From: Planctomycetota bacterium
GTDB lineage: Bacteria > Planctomycetota > JACOTG01
Length of the DNA: 64,000 nucleotides
Direction: 5' to 3'
Assembly (NCBI GenBank): GCA_016178505.1
Contig: JACOTG010000052.1
Coordinates: 1-64,000 of the forward strand
Shown here: positions 17,486 through 25,395 of the stretch, one piece after another
Layout: the number at the start of each line of letters is the position of its first letter
Position numbering within the stretch: position 1 is the first letter of the stretch
Notes under the pieces: generated by a model
What the model was told of the DNA's origin: nothing
Database searches by the model: none
What the model saw: the letters and a program-made list of their open reading frames with translations, nothing else
Program-made: the position numbers and the translations under genes

Positions 17486-17525
17486 GGGGTCGCCGCGTGT
17501 GAAACGCGGCGACCCCTGTTTTGTT
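17486..17525 (+). terminator. Rho-independent terminator after the di-haem gene
   Basis: A 13-base perfect stem (GGGGTCGCCGCGT at 17486-17498 with its complement at 17504-17516) closes a 5-base loop and is followed by TGTTTTGTT. It lies 36 bases past the stop codon. The track start of the next ORF (17499) falls inside it, supporting the later ATG for that gene. Confidence 0.9.
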
Positions 17526-17546
17526 CTTCACCACGCGAGTAAGGCC

Positions 17547-18575
17547 ATGGGCTCGAAGCCGGCAACGCGCAAACGAACGGTGTCCCCGAAGCGGATCCTG
17601 CAGACCTCGCGAAGTTACATCGAATCGCAGATTCTCCTCGCCGGAGCGTCGCTCGACGTGTTCGGCTTGATTCACGGCGGTGCACGCACCGCGGCGGCCG
17701 TTGCGCGCAGAGCCGGGGCGGATTCACGCGCCATGGAGATGCTGCTCGACGCGCTCGTCGCGTACGGATTCTTGAAGAAATCGCACGCCGGCTACGCGAA
17801 CACGCCTGAGTCCGAGACCTACCTCGTTCCCACGTCGAGCCTGTCGCTCGTCGACTCGCTTCGAATCTCGGAGCGCCTCTACTCGTCGTGGGCACAGCTC
17901 GCCGATGCCGTGCGAACGGGCCACTCGGTTCGCCGTCCGATGTTCGTCGCAGGCCACGAGCAAGCGTTCGTCGAAGGGTTCGCCCGCGGGATGCGTGCGA
18001 TTGCGCGCTTGGTTGCGCCGGCGCTCGTTCGCGCGGTCGACTTGCGCGATGCGCGTCGCCTCCTCGACGTCGGCGCCGGGCCGGGCACGCTCGCCGTCGC
18101 GTTCCTCCGTCGATACCCTCGCCTCGAGGCGACCTTGTTCGACTATCCATGGACGCTCGCCGTCGCGAAGACGCTCGTCGCCGAGGACGGCGTCAGTTCC
18201 CGCGTTTCGTTCGTAGGCGGCGACTTCGAGAAAGACGCTTTGCCGAGCGGGTTCGACGTCGTGCTGGCGAGCCAGATCCTCCACGGGATCGCTGAACCCG
18301 CCCTGCGATCGTTGATGAGCCGCATGCGAGGTGCGCTCGTCCCTGGAGGCCGCCTGCTGATTCGCGAGTTCCGCCTCGACCGGTCGCGCACGAAGCCGGC
18401 GTATGGCGCAGCATTCTCGCTCAACATGCTGCTCGGCACCGATGCGGGCCGGGCGTACACCGTCGACGAGTACGTGGCCTTTGCGCGCGATGCTGCGTTT
18501 GCGACCGCACGGCCCCTCGCCGTCAAAGGATTGCCACCGGAACAAGTGGTCATCGAGGCCCGAGTGCCGCGATAA
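17547..18575 (+). CDS. SAM-dependent methyltransferase, O-methyltransferase type
   Basis: A 342-residue protein from ATG 17547 (MGSKPATRKR). Residues 30-110 form a winged-helix dimerisation domain (SQILLAGASLDVFGLIHGGARTAAAVARRAG). The C-terminal Rossmann domain shows SAM motif I LLDVGAGPGTLAV, an acidic post-I strand ATLFDYP, and ASQILHG. This architecture is that of small-molecule O-methyltransferases (hydroxyneurosporene, acetylserotonin and polyketide types). No biosynthetic cluster surrounds it, so the substrate is unknown. The terminator just upstream implies that it has its own promoter or depends on leak-through. Confidence 0.85.
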   Translation: MGSKPATRKRTVSPKRILQTSRSYIESQILLAGASLDVFGLIHGGARTAAAVARRAGADSRAMEMLLDALVAYGFLKKSHAGYANTPESETYLVPTSSLSLVDSLRISERLYSSWAQLADAVRTGHSVRRPMFVAGHEQAFVEGFARGMRAIARLVAPALVRAVDLRDARRLLDVGAGPGTLAVAFLRRYPRLEATLFDYPWTLAVAKTLVAEDGVSSRVSFVGGDFEKDALPSGFDVVLASQILHGIAEPALRSLMSRMRGALVPGGRLLIREFRLDRSRTKPAYGAAFSLNMLLGTDAGRAYTVDEYVAFARDAAFATARPLAVKGLPPEQVVIEARVPR

Positions 18576-18589
18576 TCCTCGGAGCGTGA

Positions 18590-19395
18590 TGCGACTCCGG
18601 CAATCCCGACTCGTTGAAAGCGTGGTGGCTCGATCGCATGCAGAAGCCGGCGAACCCCCTCGAGGAGAAGCTCGCCTCTTCTGGCATGGACATTTTGCGA
18701 CCAGCAATTCGAAGGTCGAGCGCCTCGACCTCATGCACGCGCAGAATCAACTGTTCCGACGCTATGCCGTCGGGCCGTTTCGGAGTCTGCTGGTCGGCGT
18801 CGCCAAAGATCCGGCGATGATCGTGTGGCTGGAAAGCAACGCCAACCAGAAGGGCAAGCCAAACGAGAATTCTGCGCGCGAGCGACTCGAACCGTTCACG
18901 ACGGGGCCAGGCCCCGACACCGAGCAGGACGTGGTGGACGCCGCGCGCGCCTTCACGGGATGGCATCAGCGTGGCGGCGAGTTTCACTTCGAGAGCGACG
19001 CGCACGACACGGACACGAAAACGGTCCTCGGCGAAACCGGCGACCTCGACGTCGTGCTGCGTCGGCCGGAAGCGGCCCGGTTCCTCGCGCGCAAGCTCCT
19101 TGTGGACTTCGCATTCGACGCGCCCGAAGACGCCGTCGTCGCGGCACTCGCCGACCGACTCTTGCGGGCGCAGTACGCATTGCGCCCCGTGTTGCGCGAT
19201 CTGCACGGTGCGACGCCGTCTCTGACCGACCTCTACCTGAACCGCAACTTGAAGTTCACCACCGACCTGCGATCGGTCTGTGCCACGGTCCTCGACCGGT
19301 GGCTCGAGCTGCCGTCCGAGGCGATTCGCGGCGCGAAGTACGAGCCGCTTCCGTTCGTTCGCGACGCCGCGGTGTCACCTGCTTCCGAACACTGA
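18590..19395 (+). pseudogene. Decayed DUF1800/DUF1501 gene pair, fused by deletion and frameshifted
   Basis: In one frame from about 18590 the sequence reads SLKAWWLDRMQKPANPLEEKL, a DUF1800 block. The expected continuation LFWHGHFATSNSKV appears in the next frame, so about one base was lost near 18675 (GCC TC TTC in place of an intact Leu codon). DUF1800 homology goes on through NENSARERLEPFTTG and DVVDAARAFTGW. From about 19205 the text changes to a DUF1501 C-terminus (HGATPSLTDL, LKFTTDLRSVCATVLDRWL, KYEPLPF). DUF1800 and DUF1501 genes are usually neighbours, so an internal deletion fused their remains. The N-terminal part of DUF1800 is missing. Confidence 0.75.
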
Positions 19396-19498
19396 TCGTT
19401 GCCTGTCCGCCGCGCGCCGCACGACACGCGTGCGGTATCGAAAACGATTGTGCTCTCTCCCCTGAAGCGGCGCGGCGCATCCCGTGGGTTCCCGCCGC

Positions 19499-21007
19499 TC
19501 AACTTCGGTCGGAAACCGGCGACTTCGAGTCGGACTTGGCCGCGTCGTGCGCGCCCGGGATCCTTCGCAGCAGGTCTTCGAACTTGAGGCCAGTCAACGC
19601 TTCGATCGTCGGTGGCAGCTGCGCGAGGATGTTCGTGACGTCGCGCGTGACCTTGCTCGCGCCAGCGCCGTCTTGCGGGTTGCCACCGTTGCTGACGATG
19701 ACGATCTTGTCCGTGCGCGACAACGGTTCGGCGATCGCGCGCGCGAGTTCGGGCAGACGATCGATGATCATTTGCGCCATCGCCGCCTCGGTGTACGCCT
19801 TCCACGAGTCGGCCTTCTTCGCCATCGCCTCGGCTTCGCTTGCTCCCTTCGCGGCGATCACGGCCGCGTCGGCGAGACCTTTTGCCTTCGCCGCGTCGGC
19901 CTCTCCGACGCCCATGACGCGCGCAGCCTCGGCGTGGCCCTCGGCTTCCTGCTCGAGCTTGAATCGCTCGGCCTCGGCGAGCGCCTGGATGCGATAGCGC
20001 TCGGCATCCGCGGGACGGCTCACTGTGGCTTCCAGCTCCTTTTGGCGGCGCGTGATTTCTTTCTCCTGGATCTCGATCCCCTTCGTCTTTTCGACGATTT
20101 GCACCTGCATCTCTTCGTTTTTCACGGACTGTCCGGTTTTGTAGCGCTGAAGATCGTAGGCGAGATCCGCTTCCGCGCGCTTGAGGTTCACCGACGCCCC
20201 ATACTCCGCCTTTTTCATCTCGAAGTCGCGGTTTGCCTCGGCGATCTTCGTATCGGCGAGGATCTTCGCCATTTGCCCTTCCTGCGTCGCCTGAGCGCTC
20301 TTGATCATCGAGTCGCGATCGGCTTGCGCCTGAGCGATGATCGCGTCGCGCTTGACTTCGGCAACGCGCGGCTTGCCGAGCGCTTCGAGATATCCTTCGT
20401 TGTCTTTGATTTCGCGCAGCGTGAACGAGATGATCTCGAGCCCCATGTTCGCGAGGTCCGTTGCGGCGACGTCTTGCACTTTCTGCTGAAACATTTCGCG
20501 GTTGCGGTAGATCTCCTCCATCGTGAGCGTGCCGACGATCGCGCGCAGGTGCCCTTCGATCGTCTGCAGCGCGATCTTCATGATCTCGTTGGTGGGCTTC
20601 GACAGGAACTGTTCCGATGCCGTCGCGATCGCGACGTCGTCGCCCTTCACTTTGATCTGCGCGACGCCGTCGACGAAGACCGACACGCCGGTCACGCAGT
20701 AGACGGCGGGCGTCTTGACGTCGAGCGTCATCAGCTCGAGCGACAGGATCTCGGCTTTCTCGACGACGGGCCACACGAACGCGCCGCCGCCCTTCACGAT
20801 CCGATAGCCGACCGAGTGCTTCTTGCCGTCCGGCTCGAGGATGAGTCGCTTCCGGCCGGAAATCACGAGGACTTCGTTCGGCCCGACCTTCGTGTACCGG
20901 CTCGCGTACGTGAGCAAGAAGATGAGGAGCGCCGCGACGATCCCGCCCGCAACGACGATGACCAGTGGGTCGCTGACGTTCGCGAGCAGTACTGTTGGGA
21001 CATTCAC
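19499..21007 (-). CDS. Flotillin-like SPFH membrane protein
   Basis: A 502-residue protein from GTG 21007 with an excellent AGGAGG site. An N-terminal membrane helix (PLVIVVAGGIVAALLIFLLTYA) precedes an SPFH domain (about residues 35-240) and a long Ala/Glu-rich coiled coil (about 240-410: KRAEADLAYDLQRYK, ALAEAERFKLEQEAEGHAEAARV). This is the flotillin/FloT/YqiK layout; such proteins scaffold membrane microdomains. The NfeD-like gene lies directly upstream on the same strand, the standard partner arrangement. Confidence 0.88.
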   Translation of the reverse strand: MNVPTVLLANVSDPLVIVVAGGIVAALLIFLLTYASRYTKVGPNEVLVISGRKRLILEPDGKKHSVGYRIVKGGGAFVWPVVEKAEILSLELMTLDVKTPAVYCVTGVSVFVDGVAQIKVKGDDVAIATASEQFLSKPTNEIMKIALQTIEGHLRAIVGTLTMEEIYRNREMFQQKVQDVAATDLANMGLEIISFTLREIKDNEGYLEALGKPRVAEVKRDAIIAQAQADRDSMIKSAQATQEGQMAKILADTKIAEANRDFEMKKAEYGASVNLKRAEADLAYDLQRYKTGQSVKNEEMQVQIVEKTKGIEIQEKEITRRQKELEATVSRPADAERYRIQALAEAERFKLEQEAEGHAEAARVMGVGEADAAKAKGLADAAVIAAKGASEAEAMAKKADSWKAYTEAAMAQMIIDRLPELARAIAEPLSRTDKIVIVSNGGNPQDGAGASKVTRDVTNILAQLPPTIEALTGLKFEDLLRRIPGAHDAAKSDSKSPVSDRS

Positions 21008-21052
21008 GGCCGTTCCTCCTTGTTCTGCACTGCCGAACAGTTCATCAATTCG

Positions 21053-21697
21053 TCACGCGGAGGCGCCCGCTGGCGACTCATCGCGAACACCTTTGCGCCC
21101 GGCGACGAGAAACGTGCCCCCAATGACTCGCCGGACGATGACGGATTCGTGCGCCGTGAATCGTTCGCCGTCGACGCCTCGCGCCGGTGCAGTGAAGCGC
21201 GAGCCGCGAAGCACATACGCGATCTGCCCGACGCCGTGTTCCGGAATGGCCACGGTCACCTCGGCTTCAACGCCAAGGACTTCGCCGTGCCGAGGTTCGC
21301 TCGAGCTTTGCGTGACATCGAAAAACGCATTGAAGAGGTAGACCGTGGCGGCCGCGACCACGAGGCCCGACACGGAAGCAAGGCCGAGATGTTCGACGGT
21401 TCCGAGCCCCAACAATCGCTTGCCGAGAAGCCCCACCCCACCGAACGCCGTGATGAACATGCAAATCGTCACTGGCGAGAGCGGCGAGAAATGAATCGTC
21501 CCCGAGTCGCCGACGTCGCCCGAATCCATCTGGTGTTCGACGTTGGCGTCCACGTCGTGCCCGACGTCACCGCCGACGTGTCCACCGATGTCGCCGTGGT
21601 GGCCGCCGAAAACGCCGCTCAGCACCCCGGACAGGATTGCGAAGATGAGTCCGACAGCGAAACAAAGCAGGTAGACCTGGTCCATTCCGATCTCCAC
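21053..21697 (-). CDS. NfeD/YuaF-like membrane protein with His/Asp/Gly-rich insert
   Basis: The 214-residue protein starts at GTG 21697, chosen because AGGAGG sits 6 bases before it. A membrane helix (DQVYLLCFAVGLIFAILSGVLSGVFG) is followed by a His/Asp/Gly-rich stretch (GGHHGDIGGHVGGDVGHDVD), one or two further helices (ITAFGGVGLLGKRLL, GLVVAAATVYLFNAFF), and a C-terminal beta-barrel (EAEVTVAIPEHGVGQIAYVLRGSRFTAPAR) like the OB fold of NfeD proteins. It precedes the flotillin gene by 45 bases, as YuaF precedes FloT. The insert may bind metal. Confidence 0.8.
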   Translation of the reverse strand: MEIGMDQVYLLCFAVGLIFAILSGVLSGVFGGHHGDIGGHVGGDVGHDVDANVEHQMDSGDVGDSGTIHFSPLSPVTICMFITAFGGVGLLGKRLLGLGTVEHLGLASVSGLVVAAATVYLFNAFFDVTQSSSEPRHGEVLGVEAEVTVAIPEHGVGQIAYVLRGSRFTAPARGVDGERFTAHESVIVRRVIGGTFLVAGRKGVRDESPAGASA

Positions 21698-21707
21698 GTC
21701 ACACCTC

Positions 21708-22331
21708 CTATCGGGATGGAAGCCCCGGCGCCGGCACAAACGGCGCCTTATTCGCGCCCGCAATCCCGGAATTCTTCTGCGTCGGGGGCAGCTCCCCCGG
21801 AGCGAGCCGGCCGGCGATGTACGCCAGGCCACCGGTTTCGACGTCGATCACGAAGCCGTAGATGGCAATGGTCTTCGGAATGAACGGCGACGCCGCGATC
21901 GCTTGGACGACCTGCCGCACATTCTCGGATTCATCCGGAATGATCCCGAGCCACTCTCGCACGTCATGCACTCCCAGCGCCTCGCGCGGAATGCCGAGCG
22001 TTTTCATGCGGTCGAGCGCGTTCGCGACGTCCATGCGCATCCCGCAGCGCGTGTGGCCGATGACGAGCACCTCGCGGATGTCGAAGAGCAGGACTCCCGC
22101 GAGAAGGGACCGAATCACGCTGGAGTCGGTAGGAGTACGTGTGTTGCCCGCATTTCGAATCATGATCGCGTCGCCACGCCGCACTCCGATCGCACGCTCG
22201 AGGAAATCGCTCAATCGAAAGTCCATGCACGAGACGACGGCCCAGTGCTTTCGCGGCTCGTGCGGCTGCGGTTCCGGGCGGTTTTCCGCGAGGAAGCGCG
22301 CGTTGGTCTTGAGAATCTCCTCGAGCGGCAT
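21708..22331 (-). CDS. can: Beta-class carbonic anhydrase
   Basis: A 207-residue protein with GGAGG before the ATG. The zinc and active-site residues of the beta class are present: C35, D37 and R39 in SCMDFRL, and H93 and C96 in GHTRCGM. It interconverts CO2 and bicarbonate in the cytoplasm. The segment VVQAIAASPFIPKTIAIYGFVIDVETGGL is the usual C-terminal block. It ends 10 bases before the NfeD-like start codon, so it may be transcribed with the flotillin pair. Confidence 0.92.
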   Translation of the reverse strand: MPLEEILKTNARFLAENRPEPQPHEPRKHWAVVSCMDFRLSDFLERAIGVRRGDAIMIRNAGNTRTPTDSSVIRSLLAGVLLFDIREVLVIGHTRCGMRMDVANALDRMKTLGIPREALGVHDVREWLGIIPDESENVRQVVQAIAASPFIPKTIAIYGFVIDVETGGLAYIAGRLAPGELPPTQKNSGIAGANKAPFVPAPGLPSR

Positions 22332-22462
22332 CGCATCCTCCGAAGAGCTGCGACGATGGAGAATCGTCCCCTATCCGGCCCGCGTCATTCTAGGTGACCA
22401 ACGAGGCAAGTCAACGAACGGAGCACGCCAGGACGTCGAGACTGGGAGGGAGTGACGAACCG

Positions 22463-22639
22463 CTAGCTCGGCGATCCGCCGTGCCCGGCTCGGGACGCGT
22501 GCGACTTTTCGGAGGCGTGAGACTTCTCGGACGACCTCGATCGAGGCCGCGCCTTGGCCGCCTGGGTCTTCCGCTTCAGCTTCGCCATGCGCTGCTTGCG
22601 TCGATGAAGTCGTTTCATTTCCGCTTTGTGCTTACCCAC
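22463..22639 (-). CDS. Small very basic protein of unknown function
   Basis: A 58-residue protein starting at GTG 22639, directly behind a near-perfect GGAGGAGGT ribosome-binding site. The N-terminal half is a Lys/Arg helix (GKHKAEMKRLHRRKQRMAKLKRK) and the tail repeats EKSHAS twice. I do not recognise the family. The charge suggests binding to RNA, ribosomes or DNA. The 91-residue track ORF only extends this frame upstream. It lies 43 bases after the CPBP gene on the same strand. Confidence 0.65.
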   Translation of the reverse strand: MGKHKAEMKRLHRRKQRMAKLKRKTQAAKARPRSRSSEKSHASEKSHASRAGHGGSPS

Positions 22640-22682
22640 GTCGTTACCTCCTCCGAATCGGTCGTTGCGATGAAGGGCGGAA

Positions 22683-23171
22683 CTATACCGGCTCGTTGGG
22701 CGGATCGGAAGAGAGTTTCTGTGGCTCGGACGGTGCAATCCGAGAGATCCGAAAGAGGCTCACGCCGTTCACGAGCGCATGTGCCGTAATGACCGCGAGC
22801 AGGCTCTCCCGCCACATGACGACGCCGCCGAATGCGAACCCGACGCCGAGCGCGAACAGCGTCCACGCGAAGAATCGCCGATCAGGCCCCGTGTGGACGC
22901 AGCCGAAGAGGAGGCTCGCAGGCACGTATCCGACGATCGGTTGCAGCGCGCCACGGAACAGGACTTCCTCCCCGATCCCACTCGCGACGGCGAGCAGGCA
23001 GACTTCACCGAAGGCGAGGCGCCCGAGAATCCGCGCGAACTCCGCCTCCAGCTCTTCCATGATCGGGAATCGGCCGGCGAGCGACGTGAGCCCGAGGATG
23101 ACGCCGGCCGCAGCGGCGCCAACTCCGACCTCGCATGCAATGGACGACACCGTGAGGGCGGGAACGAACAC
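22683..23171 (-). CDS. CPBP-family intramembrane protease
   Basis: The three CPBP (Rce1-like) motifs are present: GEEVLFRGAL with the catalytic Glu pair, FGCVHTG, and HALVNGVSLF. The track start is a GTG at 23171. The same frame stays open further upstream to the TGA of the preceding gene (23277) and encodes another membrane helix (ARLVFVFYAVFILAGYGIAYL), yet this stretch has no ATG, GTG or TTG. A GGAGGG site lies 8 bases before an ATC at 23252, which may be the true start. CPBP proteins cleave prenylated or membrane-bound substrates, or serve in bacteriocin immunity. It ends the ECF sigma operon. Confidence 0.75.
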   Translation of the reverse strand: MFVPALTVSSIACEVGVGAAAAGVILGLTSLAGRFPIMEELEAEFARILGRLAFGEVCLLAVASGIGEEVLFRGALQPIVGYVPASLLFGCVHTGPDRRFFAWTLFALGVGFAFGGVVMWRESLLAVITAHALVNGVSLFRISRIAPSEPQKLSSDPPNEPV

Positions 23172-23276
23172 GAACCGAATGCCGGAGAGGTAGGCGATGC
23201 CGTAACCCGCGAGGATGAAGACGGCATAGAAAACGAAGACGAGGCGCGCGATCGTCCAATCCCTCCGAACGACCGT

Positions 23277-24155
23277 TCAGCGCGGCCCATCACCTCGCGA
23301 ATGCGATCGCTCGGGCGCAAATCGTCGCAACTCGTGGAAGAATTCGATAGGCGGCAACGCTTCCAACCGGGTGCGTTCGTCGGTCGAGATCTCTTGCCAC
23401 CACTGCGGCGGATGCTTGAGGAAGTCTTCCTTGTGCAGCTTGTCCCATTCCCCACGACGCTCGGCTTCCGGAAGCGATTCGATTCGGAGTCGTTCGGCCT
23501 CGTCGATCCCGTGGAATCGGCCGCGGCGATGCTCGGGCTCGTTCGGGTCGTCGCGATCCCTGTCACCATTCATCCGATGGCGCAATCGTCCGATCTCGGG
23601 GCCGCGAGCCGGCGGCGGCAGCGAAAGGATTCGGTCGCGTTCCGCGGCGTCCAGGCGACCCGCATTCACTTGATCGTCGAGAAACTGCCGCTGGTCGCGT
23701 TCGATCTTCTCGAAGAACAGGCGACGAAACTGCTGCTCGCGTTCAGGTGGCTGCAGCTGTTCCAGTTGTTGGCGCTGATCGTCAGGCAGGTTCTTCAGGA
23801 ACTGCTCCTTCATTCGTCGCATCCGCTCTTCGACGACGCGATGCATCTCTCGCCGATGCTCGAAGGGAGGAAGCTTCTCGATTCGCTCGCGTTCAGGCGT
23901 CGGCGTTTCCCGCAGGCCACGCCGCTCCTGCTCTTCGAACGCTTCGTGCCGGCGGCGGACCTGTTCGCGCTCCTCGGCAGACAGCCGCTTCCATCTTTCA
24001 TGATTCTCGCGAATTCGGCGTTGCTCTTCCGGCGGTAGCTTTTTCCACCGCTCGAAGTTCTCGCGCAGCGCGTCCGGCGGTGGAGGCCCGACTTCCTGCG
24101 CCGAGGCGATCATCGAGACGAGGAACGAGAGAACGAGTGTGATGAGCGCGCGCAC
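23277..24155 (-). CDS. Exported Arg/Glu-rich protein with DUF3106-like repeats
   Basis: The 292-residue protein starts at GTG 24155, which has a GGGAGGG site at good spacing; the track start lies inside the upstream gene. A signal peptide (MRALITLVLSFLVSMIASAQ) precedes repeats of the form WKKLPPEEQRRIRENHERWKRLSAEEREQVR, typical of DUF3106 proteins. The body is largely charged helix. It is the third gene of the sigma/anti-sigma operon, a common place for proteins of this type, and may sense or respond to envelope stress; that role is inferred. It shares its frame with the CPBP gene, separated only by TGA. Confidence 0.8.
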   Translation of the reverse strand: MRALITLVLSFLVSMIASAQEVGPPPPDALRENFERWKKLPPEEQRRIRENHERWKRLSAEEREQVRRRHEAFEEQERRGLRETPTPERERIEKLPPFEHRREMHRVVEERMRRMKEQFLKNLPDDQRQQLEQLQPPEREQQFRRLFFEKIERDQRQFLDDQVNAGRLDAAERDRILSLPPPARGPEIGRLRHRMNGDRDRDDPNEPEHRRGRFHGIDEAERLRIESLPEAERRGEWDKLHKEDFLKHPPQWWQEISTDERTRLEALPPIEFFHELRRFAPERSHSRGDGPR

Positions 24156-24156
24156 G

Positions 24157-24654
24157 TCAACCCTCCCGATCGTTGGTGTCATCGACGTCCGGATCCGCCG
24201 CCCGAAGGTCTAGGTCGCTTCCGATGTCCGGCGCCATCAGGTCGTCGAGTTTGTCGTAGAGGTCGAGGTTCTGCACGATGTCGAGCACAACGGGGTCATC
24301 CAGCACTCCCGCGCTCGATGGTCCGCCGATATGCGGATGCCAAACGAGCGATCCGATCGTGACAAGCGCGGCGACGACGGCCGCAGCCGCGAGCCATCGA
24401 CGAAGCTGGACGACGCGACGGGGTCTCGACGTCGCCTCGCGTTCCACGGCGTCGAGGATCGCCAACGTGGTCTTTGTCCGCACTTCGATGCCCGGATACT
24501 CCGAGAGCAAATCGCCCGTGGCCCGATGTCCGTCGGCGAGCGCGGCGCATGCCGTGCACGTCGCCAGATGTTCGCGAACGGACTGAGCCTCGAGCTGCGA
24601 GAGCTCACCGTCGGCGAACGCTACGAGTTCGAGTCGCGTTTCATCGCAGTTCAT
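24157..24654 (-). CDS. Membrane anti-sigma factor with zinc-finger (zf-HC2) domain
   Basis: A 165-residue protein. The N-terminal anti-sigma domain has the ZAS zinc motif HLATCTAC (about residues 29-36) after MNCDETRLELVAFADGELS. A single membrane helix (WLAAAAVVAALVTIGSLVW) follows at about residues 87-105, then an acidic C-terminal segment. Such proteins hold their ECF sigma factor at the membrane until a signal releases it. The gene follows its cognate sigma gene by 19 bases and ends 1 base beyond the start of the DUF3106-like gene. Confidence 0.88.
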   Translation of the reverse strand: MNCDETRLELVAFADGELSQLEAQSVREHLATCTACAALADGHRATGDLLSEYPGIEVRTKTTLAILDAVEREATSRPRRVVQLRRWLAAAAVVAALVTIGSLVWHPHIGGPSSAGVLDDPVVLDIVQNLDLYDKLDDLMAPDIGSDLDLRAADPDVDDTNDREG

Positions 24655-24673
24655 GACGTCACCTCGATTCGAC

Positions 24674-25264
24674 TCATCGAACCTCCTCGCGGAGATAGGG
24701 CATGAGCCGTTCCTTGATCCGCTCGCGTGCGCGGAACAGAAGCGATTTCACCGCCATCACTGTCAAGTCCATCGCCTCGGCGACCTCCTCGTAGGAGAGG
24801 TCTTGGTACTTGTTCAACACGATCGCGAGACGTTGCGCATCCGGAAGCCCGTCGACGATTCCACGAATCCGCTCCCCCATTTCGTCGCGAAGCAGCGCGA
24901 CCGGCGGCGCAGACGCCTTCGTGTCCTCGATCTGGATCGGCGTCGCGTTTCGTCCGTCGGCTGCAAGCCCCTCCAGCGACATCGCTCGTCGTCCCTTTCG
25001 CGCACGGAGCGCGTTGAGGCAGGCGTTCGAGGCGATCCGATACAGCCACGTCGTGAACTTGGCGTCCGGTCGGTACGACGCACGTGCGCGGTAAAGCCGA
25101 AGAAAAACGTCTTGCGTGAGGTCTTCGGCTTCGTCGCGGTCGCCGAGAAAACGGTACGCGAGGTTCAAGATCGGCTCTTGATGTCGACGGAGCAGAATCT
25201 CGAAAGCTGCGGTATCGCCCTTCTGCAGTCCAAGCATCAGGGCCACGTCGGAATCATCGTGCAT
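24674..25264 (-). CDS. ECF (RpoE-type) sigma factor
   Basis: A 196-residue protein from ATG 25264 (MHDDSDVALMLGLQKGD), preferred over ATG 25297 because GAGGAA precedes it. Region 2 is ILNLAYRFLGDRDEAEDLTQDVFLRLYRAR with the -10-recognising FTTWLYRIASNACLN. Region 4 is LPDAQRLAIVLNKYQDLSYEEVAEAMDLTVMAVKSLLFRARERIKE. It directs RNA polymerase to a stress regulon and probably to its own operon. The anti-sigma, DUF3106-like and CPBP genes follow in the same direction. Confidence 0.92.
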   Translation of the reverse strand: MHDDSDVALMLGLQKGDTAAFEILLRRHQEPILNLAYRFLGDRDEAEDLTQDVFLRLYRARASYRPDAKFTTWLYRIASNACLNALRARKGRRAMSLEGLAADGRNATPIQIEDTKASAPPVALLRDEMGERIRGIVDGLPDAQRLAIVLNKYQDLSYEEVAEAMDLTVMAVKSLLFRARERIKERLMPYLREEVR

Positions 25265-25395
25265 CCGCCATTCCTCGAGGAAGCGGCCATGAAACACGGG
25301 CTGGTGCGCCGGGTTTCAGGAATTTCCCGCCGTTTCAAACTGGACCGGCGTCGGGGCTACGCAACTAGTCTATCGGAAACGGGCGGCTTGCAACG

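Noticed and set aside
19484-21883. 799-residue plus-strand ORF
   Set aside because: Antisense to flotillin and NfeD-like genes, both well supported by ribosome-binding sites and domains.
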